Source: Lentzea albidocapillata (GTDB lineage: Bacteria > Actinomycetota > Actinomycetes > Mycobacteriales > Pseudonocardiaceae). From it: a DNA stretch of 64,000 nt. Below, in pieces: positions 34,870-43,612 of this stretch. A program made the translations under genes and the position numbers. Each line of letters begins with the position of its first letter. Positions within the stretch are counted from its first letter, which is position 1. Under the pieces are notes generated by a model. That model had not been told where the DNA came from and did not search any database. It saw only the letters and a list, made by a program, of their open reading frames with translations. The stretch is from NCBI RefSeq assembly GCF_000719115.1, contig NZ_JOEA01000013.1, forward strand, positions 1 to 64,000. The letters are read 5' to 3'.

Positions 34870-36073
34870 GCCGCATCTTGGCGTGCGCTTCCTGCACCTC
34901 GATGTCGGGATCCGAGTCGGCGACCAGCCCGCACCCGGCGAACAACCGAGCCGTCGACCCCGAAAGCTGCGCACATCGAAGAGCGATCCCGAGCTCGCCG
35001 TCACCGTTGCCGTCGATCCACCCGACCGGCCCGGCGTACCGCCCGCGATCCATCCCCTCCAACTGCGAGATCAACCAGGTCGCGTCCATCCGCGGCGTCC
35101 CGCCCACGGCGGCGGTCGGGTGCACGGCTTCGCCGAGGTGCAGCAACGAGGTGGAGGACTCGAGGGTCCCGATCACGTCGGACGACAGGTGCGAGACGTT
35201 GGGCAGCCTCAGCACGGAAGGTCCCTCGACCGACATGGTCGCGCAGAACGGTCGCAGGGTGTCCGCGAGAGAGCGGACCGCGTAGTCGTGCTCTTCGAGG
35301 TTCTTCTCCGACGACATGAGTGCTGCGGCGAGTTCCTCGTTCGAGATCCCGTCGTGCGGCCAGGTCGTGCCGGCCAGCACCCGCGAGTCCACGACCGAGC
35401 CGGTTCTGCGCAGCAGCAACTCAGGCGTCGCGCCGACCAGTCCGTCGACGGCGTAGGCCCAGCACTCCGGGTAGCGCCGCGCCAGGCCCTGCAGCACGAA
35501 CCGCTGGTCCAGCGGCTTGTCCGTCAGTGCCACCAGGTCGTGTGCCAGCACCACCTTGTCGAGGTCGCCCGCACGCATCCGCACGACGGCCTCGCGCACG
35601 GCTTCGCGGTACTGCGTGACCGGCAACTGTCCGTTCGCGTAACGCACCGAGGATGGGCGCGAGAGAGGCTCGACGTACGGCGCCGGGTCTGAGGCACCGA
35701 TCGTGGTTACCCACTGCTCGCCGTTGCGCCGCCCGACGACGACCTCGGGCACGATCAGCACCGAGTGGCCCGGGGAGTCGGCGAAGGCCATCGAGACGAA
35801 CGCCACCGGGCCGCTGCCCGGCACGCCCAGCTCGTCGTCCACGTCGAGATGTGCGCAGAACTCCTGCCACCACTTGTCGGCCTGCGCGAACCGGTCCGGG
35901 CCGCTGACCTCCAGACGAGCCGCCTCGCCCCAGCCGACCAGGCCCGACCCATCGCGTACCCAGGCCAGGGCGTGCTCCGGGGTCGGCAGCAGTCCGAGCA
36001 GGTCACCGGCGGTGTCCCGCTTCGACCGGACGCGGATTCGCTGCCGTGCTCGCGATGTGGGTGCTGAGGTCAC
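34841..36073 (-). CDS. menF: Isochorismate synthase
   Basis: 410 residues of the chorismate-binding (EntC/MenF) family, converting chorismate to isochorismate for MenD. Family motifs include KVVLAHDLVA, AYAVDGLVGATPELLLRR, LAGTTWPHDG, SSEKNLEEHDYAVRSL, LHLGEAVHPTAAVGGTPR and the C-terminal GRYAGPVGWIDGNGDGELGIALR. Location inside the men gene region favours menaquinone over siderophore synthesis. The GTG start is preceded by TACAGT at 6 bases and no Shine-Dalgarno. Convergent 29-bp overlap with the GrpB-family gene. Confidence 0.92.
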   Translation of the reverse strand: MTSAPTSRARQRIRVRSKRDTAGDLLGLLPTPEHALAWVRDGSGLVGWGEAARLEVSGPDRFAQADKWWQEFCAHLDVDDELGVPGSGPVAFVSMAFADSPGHSVLIVPEVVVGRRNGEQWVTTIGASDPAPYVEPLSRPSSVRYANGQLPVTQYREAVREAVVRMRAGDLDKVVLAHDLVALTDKPLDQRFVLQGLARRYPECWAYAVDGLVGATPELLLRRTGSVVDSRVLAGTTWPHDGISNEELAAALMSSEKNLEEHDYAVRSLADTLRPFCATMSVEGPSVLRLPNVSHLSSDVIGTLESSTSLLHLGEAVHPTAAVGGTPRMDATWLISQLEGMDRGRYAGPVGWIDGNGDGELGIALRCAQLSGSTARLFAGCGLVADSDPDIEVQEAHAKMRPMREALEGL

Positions 36074-36079
36074 GCTTCG

Positions 36080-36085
36080 ACTGTA
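36080..36085 (-). promoter_or_regulatory. -10 box of a leaderless menF promoter
   Basis: Minus-strand TACAGT, 6 bases before GTG 36073. Confidence 0.5.
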
Positions 36086-36136
36086 TGGACATCAACCTGA
36101 AAGCGCGGCATCCGCCCGGCTCTAGACTTCTCAGTT

Positions 36137-36583
36137 GTGGTGGAGGACGCAGTGACCAAGACGCCCCGCGGTGTACGCGTCCGCCGTGCGGTTTGCAGGG
36201 TTTTGTTCGTCGTCGGTGGCGTGATCACGCTCGTGTGCGTGCTTCTGCCCATCGCCTGCTGGCGCGACGACTTGGCCATCGAGCGGTCGATGGGGCAGGC
36301 GGTCGCGCAGGTCGACTCCGTGTCCTTCAACCGGACCGTTGTGCGCTACGCCACACCGGACGGGCGCGTGATCATCCCGTCGCAGGGCGTGCTGTACCCG
36401 GCAGGGCTCAGCGTCGGGGACAACGTGCGGGTCGAGTACGACCAGACGAACCCCGAACTCGCGCGCGTCGCCGGCAGGACGGCGGTGCTGAGTCTGCTTC
36501 CTGTTGGAACCTTCCTCGTGTCCATCTGGATCGTCATCGCAGCGGTTGTGACAGTTCTACGCAGATTCGGCACTCGGGTGTAA
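36137..36583 (+). CDS. DUF3592-type membrane protein
   Basis: 148 residues: a helix at about 22-45, an extracytoplasmic ~70-residue beta region (QVDSVSFNRTVVRYATPDGRVIIPSQGVLYPAGLSVGDNVRVEYD), and a second helix at about 117-140. The middle pattern (V.Y.T.DG......G......VGD.V.V.YDP..P..A) is that of DUF3592. GTG 36152 with GGAGG 5 bases before it is an alternative start; TAGACT (36123-36128) may be the -10. Role unknown. It precedes paaA by 9 bases. Confidence 0.75.
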   Translation: MVEDAVTKTPRGVRVRRAVCRVLFVVGGVITLVCVLLPIACWRDDLAIERSMGQAVAQVDSVSFNRTVVRYATPDGRVIIPSQGVLYPAGLSVGDNVRVEYDQTNPELARVAGRTAVLSLLPVGTFLVSIWIVIAAVVTVLRRFGTRV

Positions 36584-36586
36584 CAT
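36581..36586 (+). promoter_or_regulatory. -10 box of a leaderless paaA promoter
   Basis: TAACAT, 6 bases before ATG 36593, overlapping the stop codon of the upstream DUF3592 gene; no clear Shine-Dalgarno. Confidence 0.5.
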
Positions 36587-36592
36587 CGGGGC

Positions 36593-37531
36593 ATGGCGGA
36601 TGACCTGGAGCTGCGCTTCGAGCGCACTGTGCAGTCCGAAGCGCGCATCGAGCCGCGCGACTGGATGCCCGACGGCTACCGCAAGACCCTGATCAGGCAG
36701 ATCGCCCAGCACGCGCACTCCGAGATCATCGGGATGCAGCCGGAGGGCAACTGGATCAGCCGCGCGCCCTCGTTGCGGCGCAAGGCGATCCTGCTCGCGA
36801 AGGTGCAGGACGAGGCCGGGCACGGCCTGTACCTGTACTCGGCGACCGAGACGCTCGGCGCCGACCGCGAGGACCTGACGACCAAGCTCATCGAGGGGCG
36901 TCAGAAGTACTCGTCGATCTTCAACTACCCGACGCTCACGTTCGCCGACGTCGGCGTGATCGGGTGGCTGGTCGACGGCGCTGCGATCTGCAACCAGGTG
37001 CCGCTGTGCCGCACGTCCTACGGGCCGTACGCGCGCGCCATGATCCGCATCTGCAAGGAAGAGTCGTTCCATCAGCGTCAGGGCTACGAGCTCCTGATGA
37101 CGATGATGCGCGGCACCCAGCAGCAGCGCGACATGGTGCAGGACTCGGTGAACCGCTGGTGGTGGCCGTCGTTGATGATGTTCGGCCCGCCGGACGCCGA
37201 GTCCACGAACACCGAGCAGTCCATGGCGTGGCGGATCAAGCGCGACACCAACGACGAGCTGCGGCAGAAGTTCGTGAACATGAGCATGCCGCAGGCCGAG
37301 GCGCTCGGCGTGACGTTCCCGGACCCCGAGCTCAAGTGGAACGAGGAGCGCGGCGAGTACGACTTCGGTCAGCCGGACTGGGACGAGTTCTGGCAGGTCG
37401 TCAAGGGTGGCGGTGTCTGCAACGAGCAGCGCATCGCCCACCGCCGCAAGGCGCACGAGGACGGTGCGTGGGTCCGTGAAGCCGCAGTCGCACACGCTGC
37501 GAAGCACGCACGTAAGGAAGGTGCCGCGTGA
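36593..37531 (+). CDS. paaA: 1,2-phenylacetyl-CoA epoxidase, catalytic subunit A
   Basis: 312-residue diiron monooxygenase subunit that epoxidises the ring of phenylacetyl-CoA. Ferritin-like carboxylate/histidine ligands are visible in [16 protein letters not shown] and [15 protein letters not shown]. Other conserved stretches include [22 protein letters not shown] and [13 protein letters not shown]. It starts the tightly coupled paaABCDE operon (all junctions overlap or nearly touch). No paa regulator, ligase (paaK) or downstream paaZ/G/J genes are found in the window. Confidence 0.95.
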   Translation: MADDLELRFERTVQSEARIEPRDWMPDGYRKTLIRQIAQHAHSEIIGMQPEGNWISRAPSLRRKAILLAKVQDEAGHGLYLYSATETLGADREDLTTKLIEGRQKYSSIFNYPTLTFADVGVIGWLVDGAAICNQVPLCRTSYGPYARAMIRICKEESFHQRQGYELLMTMMRGTQQQRDMVQDSVNRWWWPSLMMFGPPDAESTNTEQSMAWRIKRDTNDELRQKFVNMSMPQAEALGVTFPDPELKWNEERGEYDFGQPDWDEFWQVVKGGGVCNEQRIAHRRKAHEDGAWVREAAVAHAAKHARKEGAA

Positions 37532-37812
37532 GCACGTCTTGGCCGCTATGGGAAGTGTTCGTGCGCGGTAAGCGCGGGCTGAACCACGTGCACGTCGGTT
37601 CGCTGCACGCGCCGGACGCCGAGATGGCGCTGCGCAACGCCCGTGACGTCTACACGCGTCGCAACGAGGGCGTGTCGATCTGGGTGGTGCCCGCGACGGA
37701 GATCACCGCCTCCTCACCGGACGAGAAGGACCCGTTCTTCGCGCCCGCGGGGGACAAGGTCTACCGGCACCCGACGTTCTACGTGATTCCCGAGGACGTG
37801 CCGCACCTATGA
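37528..37812 (+). CDS. paaB: 1,2-phenylacetyl-CoA epoxidase, subunit B
   Basis: 94 residues, of normal PaaB size, with [41 protein letters not shown] and [17 protein letters not shown]. It is a small structural subunit bridging PaaAC heterodimers in the multicomponent oxygenase. The GTG start overlaps the paaA stop by 4 bases and the stop overlaps the paaC ATG, indicating translational coupling. Confidence 0.95.
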   Translation: MSTSWPLWEVFVRGKRGLNHVHVGSLHAPDAEMALRNARDVYTRRNEGVSIWVVPATEITASSPDEKDPFFAPAGDKVYRHPTFYVIPEDVPHL

Positions 37813-38693
37813 GCTTCGACAATGCATACGAGTCATTGCTGGGTGGCGAGGACGCGCACTGGGCGTTCGGGACGGGCTTTTCGGAGGCCCTCTCCGGCGT
37901 CAACCGCGAGTTCCCCGCGGGCGTCGACCGCGAAGCTCTCGCCGCGTACTGCCTGATGCTCGGCGACGACGCGTTGATCTTCTCGCAGCGGCTGTCGGAG
38001 TGGTGTTCGCGCGCTCCGGAGCTGGAAGAGGACATCGCCCTCGCCAACATCGCGCTGGACCTGCTCGGCCAGGCCCGCATGCTGCTGACGCGCGCCGGTG
38101 AGGTGCTCGGCCGCGACGAGGACGCCCTGGCGTACCTGCGCGACGAACGCGAGTTCCGCAACGTCCACCTCGCCGAGATCGACTGCGGCCCCGGCCCCGG
38201 CGGCGACTTCGCGGCGACTATCGCGCGTCTGCTGGTGTTCTCGTCGTGGCGTCTCGCGCTGTTCTCCCGCCTGCGTGGCTCGGCGGACCCGGTGCTCGCA
38301 GCCATCGCCGAGAAGGGCCTCAAAGAGCTGGCCTACCACCGCGACCACGCCGCCCAGTGGACCGTTCGCCTCGGCGACGGCACCGACGAGTCGCACCGCC
38401 GTATGCAGGCCGGGCTCGAGCGCGTGTGGCCGTTCGTGGACGAGCTGTTCGCGACGCACGCGGTCGAGGTCACGCTGGCCGGTGTCGCGGTCGACCCGGC
38501 GTCGCTGCGGTCCGAAGTGGACGGTGTGCTGGAGGCGGTGCTGAACGCCGCCGGTCTCACGCGCCCCACCGACACCCGCGCTGCCCGTGTCGCGGGCATG
38601 GCTGGCCGCGACGGCGTGCACACCGAAGCCATGGGCTTCCTCCTCGCCGAGATGCAGCACCTGTACCGCTCGCTGCCGGGAGCGGTCTGGTGA
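37809..38693 (+). CDS. paaC: 1,2-phenylacetyl-CoA epoxidase, structural subunit C
   Basis: 294-residue ferritin-like subunit lacking the diiron ligands, which pairs with PaaA. Conserved stretches: YCLMLGDDALIFSQRLSEWCSRAPELEEDIALANIALDLLGQARMLL, and GLKELAYHRDHAAQWTVRLGDGT. It ends with a 4-base overlap with paaD. Confidence 0.94.
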   Translation: MSFDNAYESLLGGEDAHWAFGTGFSEALSGVNREFPAGVDREALAAYCLMLGDDALIFSQRLSEWCSRAPELEEDIALANIALDLLGQARMLLTRAGEVLGRDEDALAYLRDEREFRNVHLAEIDCGPGPGGDFAATIARLLVFSSWRLALFSRLRGSADPVLAAIAEKGLKELAYHRDHAAQWTVRLGDGTDESHRRMQAGLERVWPFVDELFATHAVEVTLAGVAVDPASLRSEVDGVLEAVLNAAGLTRPTDTRAARVAGMAGRDGVHTEAMGFLLAEMQHLYRSLPGAVW

Positions 38694-39181
38694 CGACGGC
38701 ACTGGAGGTCGCATCGGCCGTGCGGGACCCGGAACTCCCGGTCCTCACGCTCGCCGACCTCGGCGTGCTCCGCGACGTCGAGGAAGAGGACGGTCGCGTC
38801 GTCGTCACCATCACCCCGACCTACTCGGGCTGCCCCGCGATCGACGAGATGGGCGCTGACCTGCGCCGGTCGCTGGTCGGCGCGGGCTACCCGGACGTCG
38901 AGGTGCGCCTGTCGCTGTCCCCGGCCTGGACCACGGACTGGATCAGTGAGGAAGGCCGTTCGAAGCTGGCCGCCGCCGGCATCGCGCCACCGTCCCGCAT
39001 CGGCCCAACGGTTGCGGGCCCGGTGCCGCTGAACCTCGTGCCGCCGTCACGCCAGGTCGCGTGCCCGCAGTGCGGCTCGCTCAACACCTCGGAGATTTCT
39101 CGGTTCGGCTCGACCGCGTGCAAGGCCCTGCGCCGCTGCCACGCCTGCGCCGAACCGTTCGAGCACGTCAAGGAGATCTGA
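38690..39181 (+). CDS. paaD: 1,2-phenylacetyl-CoA epoxidase, subunit D (MIP18/SufT-like FeS maturation factor)
   Basis: 163 residues. The N-terminal ~85 residues are a MIP18/DUF59 domain (VRDPELPVLTLADLGVLRDV, TPTYSGCPAIDEMGADL). The C-terminal end is a zinc- or iron-binding region with CPQCGS and CHACAEPFEHV. PaaD is thought to help assemble the iron centres of the complex. GTG 38690 overlaps paaC; TTG of paaE follows one base after the stop. Confidence 0.93.
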   Translation: MTTALEVASAVRDPELPVLTLADLGVLRDVEEEDGRVVVTITPTYSGCPAIDEMGADLRRSLVGAGYPDVEVRLSLSPAWTTDWISEEGRSKLAAAGIAPPSRIGPTVAGPVPLNLVPPSRQVACPQCGSLNTSEISRFGSTACKALRRCHACAEPFEHVKEI

Positions 39182-39182
39182 G

Positions 39183-40226
39183 TTGTCGTCGCGCCGAGCC
39201 GCCTTCCACAAGCTCACCGTCGCCCGCGTCGACCGCCTCTGCGACGACGCCGTGGCCGTCACCTTCGACGTGCCCGGCGACCTCTCGGACGAGTTCGCCT
39301 TCGCGGCCGGCCAGTACCTGACCCTGCGCCAGGGCGACGAACGCCGCTCGTACTCGATCTGCGCGCCGGCGGGTTCTCCTCCGCGAATCGGCGTGCGCCG
39401 CGTCGACGGCGGCCAGTTCTCGACCTGGCTCGTGGACCGCGTCGCCCCCGGTGACGTGCTCGAAGTCCTGCCCCCATTGGGCAAGTTCACGCCGTCCGGC
39501 ACTGGCACGCACCACGGCCTGGTCGTCGCGGGCTCCGGCATCACCCCGGCCCTGTCGATCGCCGCCACGGTCCTGGCCACCGGCGCCCGCGTGACCCTGA
39601 TGTACGGCAACCGAAGCACCAACACGGTGATGTTCGCCGACGAACTGGCCGACCTGAAGGACCGCTACCCGGCCACGTTCCAGCTGATCCACGTCCTGTC
39701 CCGCGAACCGCGCGACGTCGAACTGTTCACCGGCCGCCTGACCGCCGCAAAGCTGACGGCCCTGTTCGGCAGCGTCGTCCCGTTCGACGCCATCGACGAG
39801 TGGTGGCTGTGCGGCCCCTACGAGATGGTGCAGGACGCCACGGCCGTGCTGCGCGATCGCGGCGTCGCGCCAGACCGCGTGCACCACGAACTCTTCTACG
39901 TGGACGAACCGCCGCCCCCTCCGCGCCGCGCGGAGGCCGTCATCGACGCCGTCGCCTCGGTCACGGTCGTGCTGGACGGCAAGTCGACCACGCTGCCCCT
40001 GCCCGCCGGCGAGCCGATCCTGGACGCGGCCCAGCGCGTCCGCGCCGACCTGCCGTTCGCCTGCAAGGGCGGGGTCTGTGGCACGTGCCGGGCTTTGGTG
40101 ACCGAGGGCAGCGTCGAGATGCGGCGCAACTACGCGCTCGACGAGTCCGAGGTGGCGGCCGGGTTCGTGCTGACCTGTCAGTCGCTGTCGACCAGCGAGT
40201 GCGTGACGGTCGACTTCGACGCCTGA
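39183..40226 (+). CDS. paaE: 1,2-phenylacetyl-CoA epoxidase, reductase subunit E
   Basis: 347-residue iron-sulfur flavoprotein passing electrons from NADPH to the PaaAC diiron centre. The order is a FAD domain (GQYLTLRQGDERRSYSICA), an NAD(P) domain (GLVVAGSGITPALSIAAT, WWLCGPYEMV), and a C-terminal plant-type [2Fe-2S] ferredoxin with CKGGVCGTCRAL and a fourth Cys in FVLTCQSL. The TTG start is followed directly by a family-like N-terminus. It is the last gene of the operon; a small hairpin follows. Confidence 0.95.
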   Translation: MSSRRAAFHKLTVARVDRLCDDAVAVTFDVPGDLSDEFAFAAGQYLTLRQGDERRSYSICAPAGSPPRIGVRRVDGGQFSTWLVDRVAPGDVLEVLPPLGKFTPSGTGTHHGLVVAGSGITPALSIAATVLATGARVTLMYGNRSTNTVMFADELADLKDRYPATFQLIHVLSREPRDVELFTGRLTAAKLTALFGSVVPFDAIDEWWLCGPYEMVQDATAVLRDRGVAPDRVHHELFYVDEPPPPPRRAEAVIDAVASVTVVLDGKSTTLPLPAGEPILDAAQRVRADLPFACKGGVCGTCRALVTEGSVEMRRNYALDESEVAAGFVLTCQSLSTSECVTVDFDA

Positions 40227-40228
40227 AC

Positions 40229-40249
40229 GGAGTAGCTCGTTACTCCTTT
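40229..40249 (+). terminator. Weak hairpin after paaE
   Basis: GGAGTA (40229-40234), 6-base loop, TACTCC (40241-40246), then TTT. It lies 3 bases after the paaE stop. The short stem makes it a weak terminator candidate. Confidence 0.4.
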
Positions 40250-40264
40250 GAGACCATATGGTCC

Positions 40265-40831
40265 ATGTGGCATGGATTCTTGGACGAGTCGCGTTGAGGT
40301 GCGACCTACCTCGTCGTCGCGGTCGTCGTTCGACCGCGTGAGCTGGACGCCGTCCGTTCTGCGTTGCGTCGGCTGGTGAGGCCTGGCCAACGTCGCGTGC
40401 ACTTCAAGAAGGAGAGTGACTCGCGCAGGCGGGAGGTCGTCTCCAGGTTGCGCGAGATGGGCATTCGAGCGGCTGTGTGGACCGTTCGCGACTCGGATGA
40501 CATCCGTGCGCGTCAGCTTTGCTTGTCGGCTGCAGCGACATGGTTGCAGGAACTCGGCGTCACTCGGTTGGCGATTGAAAGCTGTGCACACCAGGACGTG
40601 CGTGACAGGCAGACGCTCGCGGCAGCCCTGGAGAAGGTGGACGAGCCGTTCACCTACGAGCACTTGCGGCCGGCGGAAGACCCGGTTCTGTGGGCGAGTG
40701 ACGCGCTCGCGTGGTGCTTCGGAGCGGGAGGCGACTGGCGGCAACGGGTGCAGCCGACGCTCGATGCGGTGGTGAGGCTCGACCAGTGCCCAGAAAGCGC
40801 GAAACCCGGCAACCGACCGTCCGGACGGTGA
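40265..40831 (+). pseudogene. DUF3800-like gene interrupted by an in-frame TGA
   Basis: From ATG 40265 the frame encodes MWHGFLDESR, then TGA (40295-40297), then continues in the same frame without further stop as GATYLVVAVVVRPREL...LRRLVRPGQRRVHFKKES to 40831 (about 188 codons in total). The FLDES start and LHFKKE-like HFKKES, and the DALAWCFGAGGDWRQRVQP end, match an actinobacterial DUF3800-like (RNase H-fold) family as I recall it. A C-to-T change of CGA at a CpG explains the stop. Translation from TTG 40364 would give a 155-residue product lacking the N-terminal acidic motif. The tail 40832-40949 is less GC-rich and holds no gene I can support. Confidence 0.7.
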
Positions 40832-40949
40832 ACCGGGTCCACTTTCGGCTCCTACTGGAACCGACAAGAAGAACTATAGCAGGGATACGTGTCAGCCAGA
40901 GATTTCAGATGGGCCGCGAACGGGCAGGCGACGTGGCACGATCGCCGAC

Positions 40950-41573
40950 ATGGGGATCGTCGTCCGCTCAGCGCTCTGGGGTGCCGCAATCGGCACCCTG
41001 CTGATGGGCGCCTTCGTCACGGCCGTCGACCTGGCTGTCCCGAGCGACAAACCGCCCTCCTCGGCCTTCATCACGATCCTCGCGATCCTGGTGGTCGCCT
41101 TCATGACCGGCGCCATCCCCGGCGCGGTCGTCGGTACCGGTGTCGGCTTCATCCGCCGCTCTGTCCAGCAGCCGCGCCAGATGCCGAGGCCGATGCACCC
41201 GCCGGTCCCGCAGCAGCCCTACGACATGTGGTCCGACCTGGTCGAACGCTGCGCCGCGTCCACGCGCAGGGTCGCGGCGGCAGTGCAGACCGTGCCGAAC
41301 TCGGCGGCCAAGGACTGGCTGTGGAGGATCAGCGGGCAGCTGACCAAGGAGCTCGACGACGTGCGCGGCATCGCGGAGCTCGGCCGGGCGCTTGGTGCGG
41401 TCGACCGGCAGCACCCGGTCTACCAGCGGTTGCTCAAGGCCACGCACGACTTCCACCAGTTCGAGAACGAGGTCGGGCGCGTGGCGTTGCAGATGTTCGA
41501 CCACCCCGAGCTGGACGAGGCGCGCACGCACCTCGAGGTGCTGGAGAAGCAGCTCCCTCAGCTCTCGGCCTGA
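40950..41573 (+). CDS. Membrane protein with two N-terminal helices, function unknown
   Basis: 207 residues. Two hydrophobic segments (about 5-28 and 40-68, the second Gly-rich: GAIPGAVVGTGVGFI) are followed by a Pro/Gln/Met-rich linker (QQPRQMPRPMHPPVPQQP). A ~120-residue helical cytoplasmic region (coiled-coil-like, ending HLEVLEKQLPQLSA) completes it. No family recognised. CACGAT lies 7 bases before the ATG. Its 3' end overlaps the convergent inositol monophosphatase-family gene by 16 bp. Confidence 0.7.
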   Translation: MGIVVRSALWGAAIGTLLMGAFVTAVDLAVPSDKPPSSAFITILAILVVAFMTGAIPGAVVGTGVGFIRRSVQQPRQMPRPMHPPVPQQPYDMWSDLVERCAASTRRVAAAVQTVPNSAAKDWLWRISGQLTKELDDVRGIAELGRALGAVDRQHPVYQRLLKATHDFHQFENEVGRVALQMFDHPELDEARTHLEVLEKQLPQLSA

Positions 41574-42394
41574 AGCGCCGACTGCCACCAGCCCAGAACC
41601 TCGTCCGCCGCTTCAGGAGCGGCTACGAGCAGTCCGTCCACGGGTAGTTGGGCGCCCTCGCCGCGTCTGTCGAGCACGACCGCACCCGACTCCACGGCCA
41701 GTGACACCGCTCCGGCGACGTCCCATTCGTGGTAGCCGTGCAGCACAGCGGCTGCGACGTGGCCCAATGCCACTTGTGCGACGGCGAGCGCTTTCGAGCC
41801 GAGAACGCGCACGCCTGTGCCTGCTATCGCTGCCGTGGAGATGAACTCACCCATGCCCGGCCATGGGCCGGAACGTGTCATCTCGGTGCACACGACAAGG
41901 GAGTCGCCTTGGCGTTCGGTCAGGCGTACCGGCGTGCCGTTCGCACGCATGCCACGGCCGCGTGCGGCGGCGTAGATCTGCGAGCGGTACGGGTCGGCGA
42001 CGACGCCGACGACAGGTCCCCAGCGGTCCACCAGAGCGAGGCTGTAGGCGCACCAGGGCATGCCCGCCGTGTAGTTCGCGGTGCCGTCGACGGGGTCGAC
42101 GACCCAGCGGAACTCCGAGTCGCTCGGGGCTTCTCCGTCGTCGGAGTTCTCGCAGAACACGGGGATGTTGGGGAACTCGGCGGTGAGCACGCGCCGGGTG
42201 TGGCGTTCCAGGGTGCGGTCGGTGTCGGTGACCCAGTCGAACGGTGACTCGTCGGAGTCGGGACGCACGCCGCGGCCGGCGGTGGCCATGATGACGTCCG
42301 AGGCGTCGTTCGCCAGGCGACCGGCCACTTCCAGCGCGATGGACACCAGGCCGGGCTCTACCGGATGCGCGGGCCGGGACGACAAGACGGTCAT
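41558..42394 (-). CDS. Inositol monophosphatase family protein
   Basis: 278 residues of the Mg-dependent IMPase/FBPase superfamily. The metal-binding motifs are EFRWVVDPVDGTANYTAGMPW (about 93-113) and YHEWDVAGAVSLAVESGAV near the C-terminus. An upstream acidic residue lies in the ENSDDGE region, which departs from the usual GEE motif. It could dephosphorylate inositol-1-phosphate, histidinol phosphate or a related monophosphate. The neighbouring mannosyltransferase would fit phosphatidylinositol-mannoside metabolism. Divergent from mgtA across 144 bp that contain a GACGTG/CACGTC dyad. Confidence 0.85.
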   Translation of the reverse strand: MTVLSSRPAHPVEPGLVSIALEVAGRLANDASDVIMATAGRGVRPDSDESPFDWVTDTDRTLERHTRRVLTAEFPNIPVFCENSDDGEAPSDSEFRWVVDPVDGTANYTAGMPWCAYSLALVDRWGPVVGVVADPYRSQIYAAARGRGMRANGTPVRLTERQGDSLVVCTEMTRSGPWPGMGEFISTAAIAGTGVRVLGSKALAVAQVALGHVAAAVLHGYHEWDVAGAVSLAVESGAVVLDRRGEGAQLPVDGLLVAAPEAADEVLGWWQSALQAES

Positions 42395-42538
42395 GCTGGC
42401 CTAGTTTCACCGCGCCGGATGTCCGGCAGCCCAAGCGGAGATGACGAATCGACGATCACCTGGCCACGACGTGAGGTGTTCCGTCCACGTCAAATCTGAG
42501 GTCACGCGGACTTCATACGGGCACCTCATGGTGTCCCT

Positions 42539-43612
42539 GTGCGCGTAGCGATCGTGACCGAGAGCTTCCTGCCCCAGGTGAACGGTGTCACCAACTCGGT
42601 GCTCCGGGTCCTGGAGCACCTGCGCCGCAACGGACATCAGGCGATGGTCGTTGCGCCGGGCGCGGGTGCCGACGAGCACCACGGCACGCCCGTCGTCAGA
42701 GTTTCCTCAGTCGACGTGCCCATGGTGACGAGTCTTCCCATCGGTGTGCCGAGCCCGAGAGTGCTCCACGCCCTCGCCGACTTCCAGCCCGACGTGGTGC
42801 ACCTCGCGTCGCCGTTCGTGCTTGGCGCGTACGGCCTCAGAGCCGCGCGCAAGCTCGACGTGCCCACCGTCGCGGTCTACCAGACCGACGTGGCCGGGTT
42901 CGCGGGTAACTACGGCCTGGGCCTCACCAAACGCGCCGCGTGGCGCTGGACCAGACGCCTCCATACGCTCGCCGACCGCACGCTCGCCCCGTCGAGCTCG
43001 GCGGTGGAGGCGCTGGAGCAGCATGGCGTTCCGCGCGTGCACCGGTGGGGCAGAGGCGTGGACATCGACCTCTTCCACCCACGTCCGAGGCACAACGACG
43101 AGCTGACCATCGGTTACGTCGGCCGCCTTGCGCCGGAGAAGCAGGTCAACCGGCTCAAGGAGCTGCACGACCTGCCGGGCGTGAAGCTGCGGATCGTCGG
43201 TGACGGGCCTGATCGCGAGCAGCTCGAGAAGGACATGCCGAACGCGGAGTTCCTGGGCTTCCGCACCGGGCAGGAGCTCGCCGAGGCCTACGCGTCGTTG
43301 GACGTCTTCATCCACACGGGCCCGCACGAGACGTTCTGCCAGGCCGTGCAGGAGGCGCTGGCGACCGGTCTCCCGGTGCTGGCACCGAACGCGGGCGGCC
43401 CGCGTGACCTGGTCAGGCACGGCCGCACCGGGTACCTCTTCGAGGACGACATCGCCCAGTACGTGGACCTGCTGCGGGACCCGATGCTGCGCAGGCGGTT
43501 CGGGCTCGCGGCCCGCAAGTCGGTGCTCACCCGCACCTGGCCCGCCGTCTGTGACCAGCTGATGGGTCACTACGCGGCAGTCATCGGACTCACTCACCAG
43601 GCGGCCGCTTGA
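42539..43612 (+). CDS. mgtA: GDP-mannose-dependent alpha-mannosyltransferase (MgtA-like, GT4)
   Basis: 357-residue GT-B glycosyltransferase. The N-terminal acceptor domain opens [22 protein letters not shown]. The donor domain contains [14 protein letters not shown] and the EX7E motif in [30 protein letters not shown]. Mycobacterial and corynebacterial homologues (Rv0557) mannosylate glucuronosyl-diacylglycerol and related lipoglycan anchors. Position just upstream of menG also follows the mycobacterial order. GTG start; the stop overlaps the TTG start of the next glycosyltransferase. Confidence 0.88.
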   Translation: MRVAIVTESFLPQVNGVTNSVLRVLEHLRRNGHQAMVVAPGAGADEHHGTPVVRVSSVDVPMVTSLPIGVPSPRVLHALADFQPDVVHLASPFVLGAYGLRAARKLDVPTVAVYQTDVAGFAGNYGLGLTKRAAWRWTRRLHTLADRTLAPSSSAVEALEQHGVPRVHRWGRGVDIDLFHPRPRHNDELTIGYVGRLAPEKQVNRLKELHDLPGVKLRIVGDGPDREQLEKDMPNAEFLGFRTGQELAEAYASLDVFIHTGPHETFCQAVQEALATGLPVLAPNAGGPRDLVRHGRTGYLFEDDIAQYVDLLRDPMLRRRFGLAARKSVLTRTWPAVCDQLMGHYAAVIGLTHQAAA

